In this document: positions 17,596 through 24,563 of the stretch, in pieces
How the letters are laid out: every line of letters begins with the position of its first letter
How positions within the stretch are numbered: position 1 is the stretch's first letter
Source of the DNA: an uncultured Christensenella sp.
GTDB lineage: Bacteria; Bacillota; Clostridia; Christensenellales; Borkfalkiaceae
Length of the DNA: 60,085 nucleotides
Direction of reading: 5' to 3'
Assembly (NCBI GenBank): GCA_910577875.1
Contig: CAJTNY010000008.1
Coordinates: 1 to 60,085 of the forward strand
The notes under the pieces: generated by a model
The model's database searches: none
What the model saw: the letters and a program-made list of their open reading frames with translations, nothing else
Told to the model about the DNA's origin: nothing
Position numbers and translations under genes: made by a program

Positions 17596-18060
17596 GTGAA
17601 AGAAAAAATAAAAGAATTTATCAAGACCCGCACCGCGGCATTTTATGTTGCCGCCGCGGCGGCTTTGCTTTCGGTAATTTTATCGATAGTTTATGCTTGC
17701 TGTTACGGTAAATCGGTTTATATGTCCTGGTTTGCGTTCGCGCTTACGCTTATTGCGGGTTTGTCATTTTTCGCGCTCGCGGCGTTCAGGCAGACGGAAG
17801 CGTTCGCGGCGGCGGCAACGGGGCTGCTTGATTTTGTCGGGTTTCTACTTTTTATCCGTGCTGCATACTGGTATCTGAGCGACGTATTTTACGGAGGATT
17901 TAAAGCGAATTTGCTCGGCGAGGTCGCCCCTGCATTTTACGCAGTAACGGTGCTTTATGTCGTAACGATTGTCGCAAGCAACGTATGCGTATATCTGAGA
18001 AAAACTAAAAAAGAAAAAACGGAAGAAATACAAACTGAACAGGAGGCGGAACAGATATGA
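17596..18060 (+). CDS. Small four-helix membrane protein, function unknown
   Basis: 154 residues from GTG 17596, chosen because GGAGGAGG lies 6-7 nt upstream; an upstream in-frame TTG lies inside the operator and promoter. Four hydrophobic helices are visible (about 14-36, 42-62, 70-92, 110-132), with a basic N-terminus (MKEKIKEFIKTRT) and an acidic, Gln/Glu-rich cytoplasmic tail. No family recognised. Its stop overlaps the GH3 start (ATGA), so both are translated together. It probably assists or accompanies the membrane-anchored GH3 enzyme; that is inference. Confidence 0.75.
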   Translation: MKEKIKEFIKTRTAAFYVAAAAALLSVILSIVYACCYGKSVYMSWFAFALTLIAGLSFFALAAFRQTEAFAAAATGLLDFVGFLLFIRAAYWYLSDVFYGGFKANLLGEVAPAFYAVTVLYVVTIVASNVCVYLRKTKKEKTEEIQTEQEAEQI

Positions 18061-21000
18061 GAAAAAAATTCACTTTAACGGCGAAAATTACAGCAAACGT
18101 TCTCGTTATCGTGTTCGGTATTCTTGTTTTGGCTAACGTAATTATGAAAGGGAACGCTCCGCAGATAAGTTCCTTTCTCGGCGCAACGACGCAGAGGATA
18201 GAATACAGCAAAGAGGACGAGGAAAAACTCAAAGGAAATTATCTTGCGTTCGAATACTTTCCGTCCGAATATGATAGCGTAGAGGAATTAAAGCAGGCGA
18301 GCACCGCTATCGTCGAGGAAGTTATGGGAGAGGGCGCGACCCTTCTTAAAAATGACAGAGACGTTCTTCCGCTCGATAAAAACTCGGCGGTCAGCCTTTA
18401 TTCGGTATCGTCGGTTAACCTCGTTCACGCGGGTTCGGGTTCGAGCGGTACGAATACCGAGGGCAAAGTAAATTTAAAAGCCGCTCTGGAAAAGGACGGG
18501 GTAAACCTTAAAATAAATAACGACCTCTGGACCTGGTATATCAACAACACCCGCGCCAACAAAGGCGGAAGCAACAGTTACGGTGCGGACGCGGCGACGG
18601 GTCAGGTCGGTAAACTTTATGACATCAACGAGGCGCCTTGGAACGTTCTGCCCGACGCAAAGAACAATAACGCGGGCGCGGCTATTTTTGTGCTTTCGAG
18701 AAACGGCGGAGAGAACGCCGACGTTAAAATCAACAACGGTTCGGGCGACTATACGAATAAAAACTATCTCGAACTTTCACCCAACGAGAAAGATGTTTTA
18801 AGAAATTTAAAAGAGTTAAAGGGTAAAGGTATCGACAGCATAATCGTAATTATGAATACCGCGAACCCCGTGCAATGCGATTTCGTCGACGACGAACAGT
18901 ACGGTGTCGACGCACTGCTCTGGTGCGGCGACCTCGGTGCGAACGGCGCAAACGCGGTTGCGGATATCTTAGTCGGAAATATAAATCCTTCGGGAAAACT
19001 TTCGGACACGTTCTGGAAAAACCATAACTACAATCCCGTATATGCGAACTGGGGGCCGACGACCTATTCGGGAACGAGCGCGGGAAGCGGCAACGACAAT
19101 ACTTACGTAGTTTATCAGGAAGGCATTTACAACGGTTACCGCTATGCGGAAACGAGATACGAGGATGTAGTGCTAGAACAGGGTCACGCGGGCGACTGGA
19201 AATATCAGGACGCGATTTCTTATCCTTTCGGTTACGGACTTTCGTATACGACTTTTAGTTATTCCGATTTTAAAGTCGAAGCTCCCAAAATGGGAAACGA
19301 TTACTATACGCTTTCGGTAAAAGTAAAGAATACCGGTGCGGTAGCGGGTAAAGAGGCGGTTGCTTTCTATCTGCAAAAACCTTACACTTCTTACGATATT
19401 GAAAATCAAGTCGAAAAAGCTTCTGTGGAAATCGTAGGTTTCGGAAAAACGGGTATGCTTGCGGAGGGCGCGAGCGAAACCGTAACCGTCGAAGTTCCCG
19501 CAAAATATTTTGCTTCTTACGACGCTTACGGCAAAGGCACGTATATAGTCGACGAAGGCGATTATTATTTTGCAACGGGCAACGGCGCGCACGAAGCGTT
19601 AAACAACATACTCGCGCTGAAAGGTAAGTCGGTTGCGAACAGCGACGCGATGACCGCTGACGGCGAACGTTCATTGGCGCGTCTTGTATCCGATGTGGAT
19701 TTCGATGCCAAAAAATATTCTACCGCGACGATAGCAAAAGAACGCGGAATCAAAGAAGATATAACCGAAATAGTTAACAGGTTTAACGATACCGACATTA
19801 ATCTCTACGAGGGCAGGGGCGACAATTCCGTCACGTATATAACGAGAAGTGATTGGGAAGGAACCGTAAAACTCGGTTATTCTCTCGACCACGCAACAAA
19901 GCTAAATAATCAGGTCGTTTTAAAAGGCACCGAACAAATGAAAGCGGATATGAATCCGCAGGTTGCAAAAGATGACCGCGGGTATCCCGAGTACGGAGCA
20001 CAGAACGGGCTTACGCTAGCTTCGCTTCGCGCTTACGATGATAAAGACGGCGACGTAACCAACGATAAACCGATAGAATACGACAACGAACTTTGGGATA
20101 AGCTTTTGGACCAGCTCACCTGGGAAGATACGGTAACTCTGCTCGAAGACGGTTACCGCAGAACCGTAGCGTTAAAATCCATAAGCAAACCGGAAACAAT
20201 CGACCACAACGGCGCGACGGGCCCCGTAGAGGCTTACGGCGCGAACGGCAATGTTGACGATATAAACAATTCTACCAATCAGGGACTTGCCGTAAGAACT
20301 GTTGCAAACGAACTCAAAACAGACGCAAACGCTGATAAATCATCTCTAAAAGTTAAACCCGTGGTTTATCCGTCTAACGGAATTTGCGCGTCTACCTTCA
20401 ATGAAGAATTGATTGAGAGATACGGCAAAATCTGGGGCGAGGACTGCCTTTGGGCCGGATACAACGGACTGTACGGGCCCGGGCTCAATATCCACCGCGG
20501 CGCATACGGCGGACGTGCGTTCGAATATTACAGCGAGGACGGACTCCTTACGGGTAAAATAGCTTCCGCTATGACAAAAGGAATGGCAGCGAAAGGCGCT
20601 TACGTCTATCTCAAACACTGCGTTTTAAACGACCAGGAACAGAACAGGGAAGGTATTTGCACTTGGGCGAACGAGCAGAGTATAAGGGAAATTTATCTCC
20701 GCGGTTTTCAGATAGCGATAGAAGAGGGCGGAGCTCAGTGCGTAATGACAGGGTTCAACAGATTAGGCGCGAAATGGACGGGACATCAGGGCTTCCTCAA
20801 TAAAGTGTTACACGACGAATTCGGAATGACGGGTTTTGCGGTATCAGATTATTATAAATCGTATATGACATTGCCCGCAGGCATACTCAACGGTAACGAC
20901 CTGCCCGACGGACCCAACGACTGGGGGAACTCCAAAGGCCAGCTCGACAAGTATAAGCCCGATTCGAACGGTAACGGCGATTACGGCGAACTCGCCTGGG

Positions 21001-21218
21001 CGATGAGAGAGTCCGCGCACAGAATTCTTTACACTGTCGTGCAGAGCAACGCAATGAACGGAAAGACGGCAAGCACAAAAATTATTCCGGTTACACCGGA
21101 GTGGATAAAAGCGATAGACGGCGTTACAATCGCAGTCGGCGTATTGTTCGGTTTGAGCGCGGCAGGATTGGTTACGATGCTGTGCCTGAACAAGTTCAAA
21201 CCGTCCGACAACGCCTGA
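18057..21218 (+). CDS. Membrane-anchored GH3 beta-glucosidase with reversed domain order
   Basis: 1053 residues. TM helix at about 8-30. The part that is C-terminal in ordinary GH3 enzymes comes first (EVMGEGATLLKNDRDVLPLD, about 75-390). A fibronectin III-like domain follows (about 410-540), with the catalytic TIM-barrel half last (about 660-1000: YGPGLNIHRGAYGGRAFEYY in pieces, LKHCVLNDQE, VMTGFNRL, and the nucleophile Asp931 in AVSDYY). A second TM helix is near the C-terminus (about 1022-1045). This permuted order is known for some rumen Clostridia beta-glucosidases (Butyrivibrio, Ruminococcus). Likely role: cleaving beta-linked glucosides or xylosides at the cell surface. Anchors at both ends are uncommon. 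A terminator follows. Confidence 0.85.
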   Translation: MRKKFTLTAKITANVLVIVFGILVLANVIMKGNAPQISSFLGATTQRIEYSKEDEEKLKGNYLAFEYFPSEYDSVEELKQASTAIVEEVMGEGATLLKNDRDVLPLDKNSAVSLYSVSSVNLVHAGSGSSGTNTEGKVNLKAALEKDGVNLKINNDLWTWYINNTRANKGGSNSYGADAATGQVGKLYDINEAPWNVLPDAKNNNAGAAIFVLSRNGGENADVKINNGSGDYTNKNYLELSPNEKDVLRNLKELKGKGIDSIIVIMNTANPVQCDFVDDEQYGVDALLWCGDLGANGANAVADILVGNINPSGKLSDTFWKNHNYNPVYANWGPTTYSGTSAGSGNDNTYVVYQEGIYNGYRYAETRYEDVVLEQGHAGDWKYQDAISYPFGYGLSYTTFSYSDFKVEAPKMGNDYYTLSVKVKNTGAVAGKEAVAFYLQKPYTSYDIENQVEKASVEIVGFGKTGMLAEGASETVTVEVPAKYFASYDAYGKGTYIVDEGDYYFATGNGAHEALNNILALKGKSVANSDAMTADGERSLARLVSDVDFDAKKYSTATIAKERGIKEDITEIVNRFNDTDINLYEGRGDNSVTYITRSDWEGTVKLGYSLDHATKLNNQVVLKGTEQMKADMNPQVAKDDRGYPEYGAQNGLTLASLRAYDDKDGDVTNDKPIEYDNELWDKLLDQLTWEDTVTLLEDGYRRTVALKSISKPETIDHNGATGPVEAYGANGNVDDINNSTNQGLAVRTVANELKTDANADKSSLKVKPVVYPSNGICASTFNEELIERYGKIWGEDCLWAGYNGLYGPGLNIHRGAYGGRAFEYYSEDGLLTGKIASAMTKGMAAKGAYVYLKHCVLNDQEQNREGICTWANEQSIREIYLRGFQIAIEEGGAQCVMTGFNRLGAKWTGHQGFLNKVLHDEFGMTGFAVSDYYKSYMTLPAGILNGNDLPDGPNDWGNSKGQLDKYKPDSNGNGDYGELAWAMRESAHRILYTVVQSNAMNGKTASTKIIPVTPEWIKAIDGVTIAVGVLFGLSAAGLVTMLCLNKFKPSDNA

Positions 21219-21268
21219 GTTAGAATATATAAAGATATTAAGGACTTACTTACGGAGAAAAAACGAAA

Positions 21269-21306
21269 CAAAAAGCGGAGGCAATGAAAGTTGCCTCCGC
21301 TTTTTA
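21269..21306 (+). terminator. Terminator of the GH3 operon
   Basis: A stem of about 15 bp (AAAAAGCGGAGGCAA and its complement) around TGAAAG, followed by T residues. Located 50 bp after the GH3 stop. Confidence 0.85.
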
Positions 21307-21336
21307 ATATGTGATTAAAATATGTGAGTAAAAGTA

Positions 21337-21632
21337 ATAAATACGCGGTTAAGCGGAACGCTTAAGTTTGATTAGAGTTCGGTTTGGTTTTAGAAACTGC
21401 AATAAAGATACGCGGTTAAGCGGAACGCTTAAGTTTGGTTAGAGTTCGGTTTGGTTTTAGGAACTGCAATAAAGATACGCGGTTAAGCGGAACGCTTAAG
21501 TTTGATTAGAGTTCGGTTTGGTTTTAGGAACTGCAATAAAGATACGCGGTTAAGCGGAACGTTTAAGTTTGATTAGAGTTCGGTTTGGTTTTAGGAACTG
21601 CAATAAAGATGCGCGGTTAAGCGGAACGCTTA
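21337..21632. repeat. 67-bp direct tandem repeat, about 4.4 copies
   Basis: The units begin (at TACGCGG or its variant) at 21342, 21409, 21476, 21543 and a partial one at 21610, so the period is exactly 67 bp. Units differ at only a few bases (GATTAG/GGTTAG, TAGAAAC/TAGGAAC, CGCTTAAG/CGTTTAAG). Each holds a small hairpin TTAAGCG-GAA-CGCTTAA. The array fills the gap between the convergent GH3 and GH2 genes. The last partial copy contains the GH2 stop codon at 21630-21632, so the array probably grew from the GH2 3' end by slippage. The array explains most of the gene-free stretch 21219-21629. Confidence 0.95.
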
Positions 21633-23570
21633 TTTTTGCCAGCTTTGAGTTTCTGATTTAACGTGTAACTTATAATTGTAATCTGGCTTTTTTACTCTGT
21701 TAATAACGCACTCGTCAAAGACTTCACCGCACTCCGCGCGGATAATATTTTTATCTTCAAGTTTAATCTTGAATACGAAAGTACGTTTATCGGCTTTTTT
21801 TCCTTTTACCGATTTACCGTTGCAGACGAGCGAAACGTTATCGCAGTTGCTCATAACCGTAATTTTCGCCGTTTTGCCTGTACGGTTTACAAATCTTTTT
21901 CCGCAGATGTAGACGAGCGGTTCGTTGTTCCAGTAAGCTTTGTAAGCGTAAAAACTGTCCTTTTTGATTTTTCTGTCAAAGGTGACAAGTCCTTTATGGT
22001 TCATTCCGGGTTCGCCGCCCTGATTTCTCGCATCCGCGGCGAAATCGAACATATTCCAGACGTGCGTCGCCCAAAGATAAGAATGCCTTTCGAAAAACGC
22101 AAGCATATATCTGTGATAATCAAGCTGGTATTCTTCGGAATTATCGCCCCTGAGCGGATGCTTCGAGTGCAGGTTAGGCATACACTCCGCGCCGTATTCG
22201 GAAAGACCGATACAGCGTTTCGGATAAAACAAACGGAAAAAAGCAAACCAAATATCGTTCAGGAACTTTCCGGGCACGTACCAGCCGAGATATAAATTCC
22301 ATGAAACGAGGTCGGTTATGTGCGCGGATTTGTTAAACGGGGAACACATAGCAAAACACGCCAGTGTGGTTAACCTCGCAGGGTCGATTTCGTTGCACAG
22401 CGCGTTTAGTTCCCTATGCAAAGAGAGCATATCTTTTTTGTGTTTGCGGTACATAGTAATTTCGTTCGAAATACCCCAGACGCAAATACTCGCATGATGG
22501 TATTGTTGGTAAATAAGTTCTTTCATCTGCTCGACGGCGTTTGAATTCGCTTCGGGCATATGCCGCGAAATATACGGAATTTCCGCCCAGACCACAAACC
22601 CGTATTTGTCGCATAAATCGTAGAAATAATCGTCGTGCTGATAATGTGCAAGCCTTACCGTATTCGCTCCGATTTCTTTTATAAGTTCCGCGTCTTGTTC
22701 GTGTTCCGCTTTGCCGATAGCGTTTCCGGAATTTTTTCTGTCCTGATGGCGGCAGACACCTCTTAAAGGATATGGCTTGCCGTTAAGAAAGAACCCTTTT
22801 TTCGGGTCGGCGTGAAAAGTCCTGAACCCGAAATTAAGTCTTACTTCGTCTGCGGCTTCGCCGTTTATAAAAAGAACGGCTTTTGCACAGTAAAGATAAG
22901 GGTCTTTAACTCCGTTCCACAGCCTGGCGTCTTCTATCTTTATAGGATTTTTACTTTCGCCTCTGCCGACGCAATTTCCTTCCGAGTCGAGTATCTCGAT
23001 CTCGACTCGTCCCTTGCCGGTAACGTAGGCGGTTACGGTGACCTGTCCGTCTTGTCCGTTTACAGCCGAATCTATTTTAACGCCGCTGCTTCCGTAAAAA
23101 TCAAGATCGAAATGATTTTCGCCGACAACAATCAAATTAACGTCGCGGTAAATTCCGCCGTAAAAAGTAAAGTCCGCCGTCTGCGGATATACTTTTTCGG
23201 TCTTGGAATTGTCCACGCGTACGACGAGTACGTTTTCGTCTTTCAGGCAAGCTGTAATGTCGGCGCGGAAAGTCGAGTATCCACCGTCGTGCTCCGCTTT
23301 TTTTATTCCGTTAATCCATACAGTTGCGGAAGAGTTCACTCCTTTGAATTCTATATAGACCCGTTCATTTTCGGCGGTTTCGGGTCTTGGGAACTTTTTA
23401 ATGAAAACGTAAGCCGCGCGAACGTAATCGTTTCCTCCGTCCTGACCGTCGATATTGTTCCAGGTGAAAGGTATGTTAATTGTTTCGCCCTTTGCGATTT
23501 CCGCTTCTTCGGGCATCAAATCTTTTTTAACAAATATCCAATCTTCATTGATATTGATGATTTTTCTCAT
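21630..23570 (-). CDS. GH2 glycosidase, likely beta-glucuronidase
   Basis: 646 residues, no signal peptide, hence cytoplasmic. An N-terminal sugar-binding jelly roll (about 1-175) is followed by an Ig-like domain and a TIM barrel (about 265-560). Acid/base Glu370 is in WGISNE; nucleophile Glu458 is in GLSEYGAE. Residues 524-526 read N-H-K in GMNHKGLV, matching the NxK motif that contacts the uronate carboxylate in beta-glucuronidases. Some GH2 galactosidases and galacturonidases also carry N-x-K-G, so sequence alone does not settle it. The neighbouring glucuronate pathway and GPH transporter favour glucuronides. It has its own promoter with a TTGCAAT-type box pair. Confidence 0.8.
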   Translation of the reverse strand: MRKIININEDWIFVKKDLMPEEAEIAKGETINIPFTWNNIDGQDGGNDYVRAAYVFIKKFPRPETAENERVYIEFKGVNSSATVWINGIKKAEHDGGYSTFRADITACLKDENVLVVRVDNSKTEKVYPQTADFTFYGGIYRDVNLIVVGENHFDLDFYGSSGVKIDSAVNGQDGQVTVTAYVTGKGRVEIEILDSEGNCVGRGESKNPIKIEDARLWNGVKDPYLYCAKAVLFINGEAADEVRLNFGFRTFHADPKKGFFLNGKPYPLRGVCRHQDRKNSGNAIGKAEHEQDAELIKEIGANTVRLAHYQHDDYFYDLCDKYGFVVWAEIPYISRHMPEANSNAVEQMKELIYQQYHHASICVWGISNEITMYRKHKKDMLSLHRELNALCNEIDPARLTTLACFAMCSPFNKSAHITDLVSWNLYLGWYVPGKFLNDIWFAFFRLFYPKRCIGLSEYGAECMPNLHSKHPLRGDNSEEYQLDYHRYMLAFFERHSYLWATHVWNMFDFAADARNQGGEPGMNHKGLVTFDRKIKKDSFYAYKAYWNNEPLVYICGKRFVNRTGKTAKITVMSNCDNVSLVCNGKSVKGKKADKRTFVFKIKLEDKNIIRAECGEVFDECVINRVKKPDYNYKLHVKSETQSWQK

Positions 23571-23598
23571 TGATTTTCCTTTTTATTTTATTGACTTT

Positions 23599-23656
23599 AT
23601 GTTATCTTATAAAAAGAAATAATTCAATAGCAATTTTTATACAAAAACATTGCATT
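23599..23656 (-). promoter_or_regulatory. GH2 promoter with paired boxes (operator 2)
   Basis: Read on the minus strand: AATGCAAT (23656-23649) and ATTGCTAT (23634-23627), 22 bp apart. Then -35 TTGAAT (23627-23622) sharing one base with the second box, a 17-bp spacer and -10 TAACAT (23604-23599). Same geometry as at 17.5 and 24.5 kb, with more degenerate boxes. The upstream box overlaps the stop codon of the AraC gene. Confidence 0.55.
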
Positions 23657-24428
23657 ATTCGTTCGCTGTATCGTGCGAGAGGATAAGTTGATTATAGGCG
23701 CGGTAAAAAGTGGAATATGTTTCGAAACCGAACATTTCCGCAACCTCCGTTTTTTTTGCTCCGCTCAGTATCATATGGTGCGCAGCCATAATTTTTTTGG
23801 AACGGACGTACTGCATAATCGGTATTTTCATATGCTTTTTGAACTCGATACTGATAAAAGATTTCGAATACATAAACTCGTCGGCGAGAGTCTGCATTGT
23901 TATAGCTTTCGTAATGTTTGCGTCTACGAAGTCGATTATGGTTTTAATGAACTCGTTGTTTTTCCCCGCCGGCGAGGGCGAAACTTCGTGACACAGAAAT
24001 ATCGTAAGTTTAGCTGCGTCGCAAAGGAACAGCGTGTAAAGTTCGTCTTCCGAATACTGATTGAAATAATCGTCGAAACGGCTGAACATACCTCCGAATT
24101 TTTTGCAGTTACAGTAAAACGAGCTTTCTTGGGCAAGCTTTTCGCGCACGCAGTCGGGTATAACCGATTCGGGGAATTTGAGGACGTAGCGTTCGTAAGG
24201 CACGCTTGAATCGACCGCCGCGAAATGATATTTTCCCGGCGGAATAACGACAATGTCGCCTTCGGTCAATTTCCGCGTTTCCGATTCCACCGTATAATTA
24301 ACATTTCCCCTTATAAAAAATATTATTTCATAGAAATAATGTATATGTTTAAAATACTCCTCGGCTGGAGAACTCGGCTTATCAAGTTTGTGCGCAAAAT
24401 CAACTGAATTGTGTTCGTAGTTAAACAT
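23655..24428 (-). CDS. AraC-family transcriptional regulator of the sugar island
   Basis: 257 residues. An N-terminal cupin-type sugar-sensing domain (about 1-150: HIHYFYEIIFFIRG, LTEGDIVVIPPGKYH) precedes a C-terminal double helix-turn-helix (about 160-255: ITMQTLADEFMYSKSFISIEFK, KKTEVAEMFGFETYSTFYRAYN). It sits divergently from the transporter-uxuA-uxaC operon and in tandem before the GH2 gene. Its promoter puts the ATG 6 nt after TATAAT, so its mRNA should be leaderless. Its own -35 lies inside the upstream box of operator 3, which suggests autoregulation. Probable inducer: a glucuronide or a pathway intermediate (inference). Confidence 0.9.
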   Translation of the reverse strand: MFNYEHNSVDFAHKLDKPSSPAEEYFKHIHYFYEIIFFIRGNVNYTVESETRKLTEGDIVVIPPGKYHFAAVDSSVPYERYVLKFPESVIPDCVREKLAQESSFYCNCKKFGGMFSRFDDYFNQYSEDELYTLFLCDAAKLTIFLCHEVSPSPAGKNNEFIKTIIDFVDANITKAITMQTLADEFMYSKSFISIEFKKHMKIPIMQYVRSKKIMAAHHMILSGAKKTEVAEMFGFETYSTFYRAYNQLILSHDTANE

Positions 24429-24434
24429 ACTAAA

Positions 24435-24462
24435 ATTATACCATAAAAAAATTAAATTGCAA
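24435..24462 (-). promoter_or_regulatory. Leaderless promoter of the AraC gene
   Basis: On the minus strand TTGCAA (24462-24457), 16 bp, TATAAT (24440-24435), 6 nt, then ATG at 24428. No ribosome binding site. The -35 lies within box 1 (24456-24463) of the divergent operator. Confidence 0.6.
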
Positions 24463-24513
24463 TCATTTTAGGAAAAATTTGCAATTGAGTATTGCGAAAA
24501 ACGGGTGTATAAT
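24456..24513 (+). promoter_or_regulatory. Glucuronate operon promoter with paired boxes (operator 3)
   Basis: Boxes ATTGCAAT (24456-24463) and TTTGCAAT (24478-24485), 22 bp apart. -35 TTGAGT (24485-24490) shares its first base with box 2. A 17-bp spacer and -10 TATAAT (24508-24513) follow. This drives the transporter, uxuA, SDR, uxaC, kdgA and kdgK genes. Confidence 0.65.
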
Positions 24514-24563
24514 AATTTTACAGAATAAAATTTCTTAAAACCGACTAAATAAGAAGGGAAGAT

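Noticed and set aside
21337..21632. CRISPR array
   Set aside because: The 67-bp units are directly adjacent without unique spacers, and no cas genes are present. It is a simple tandem repeat.
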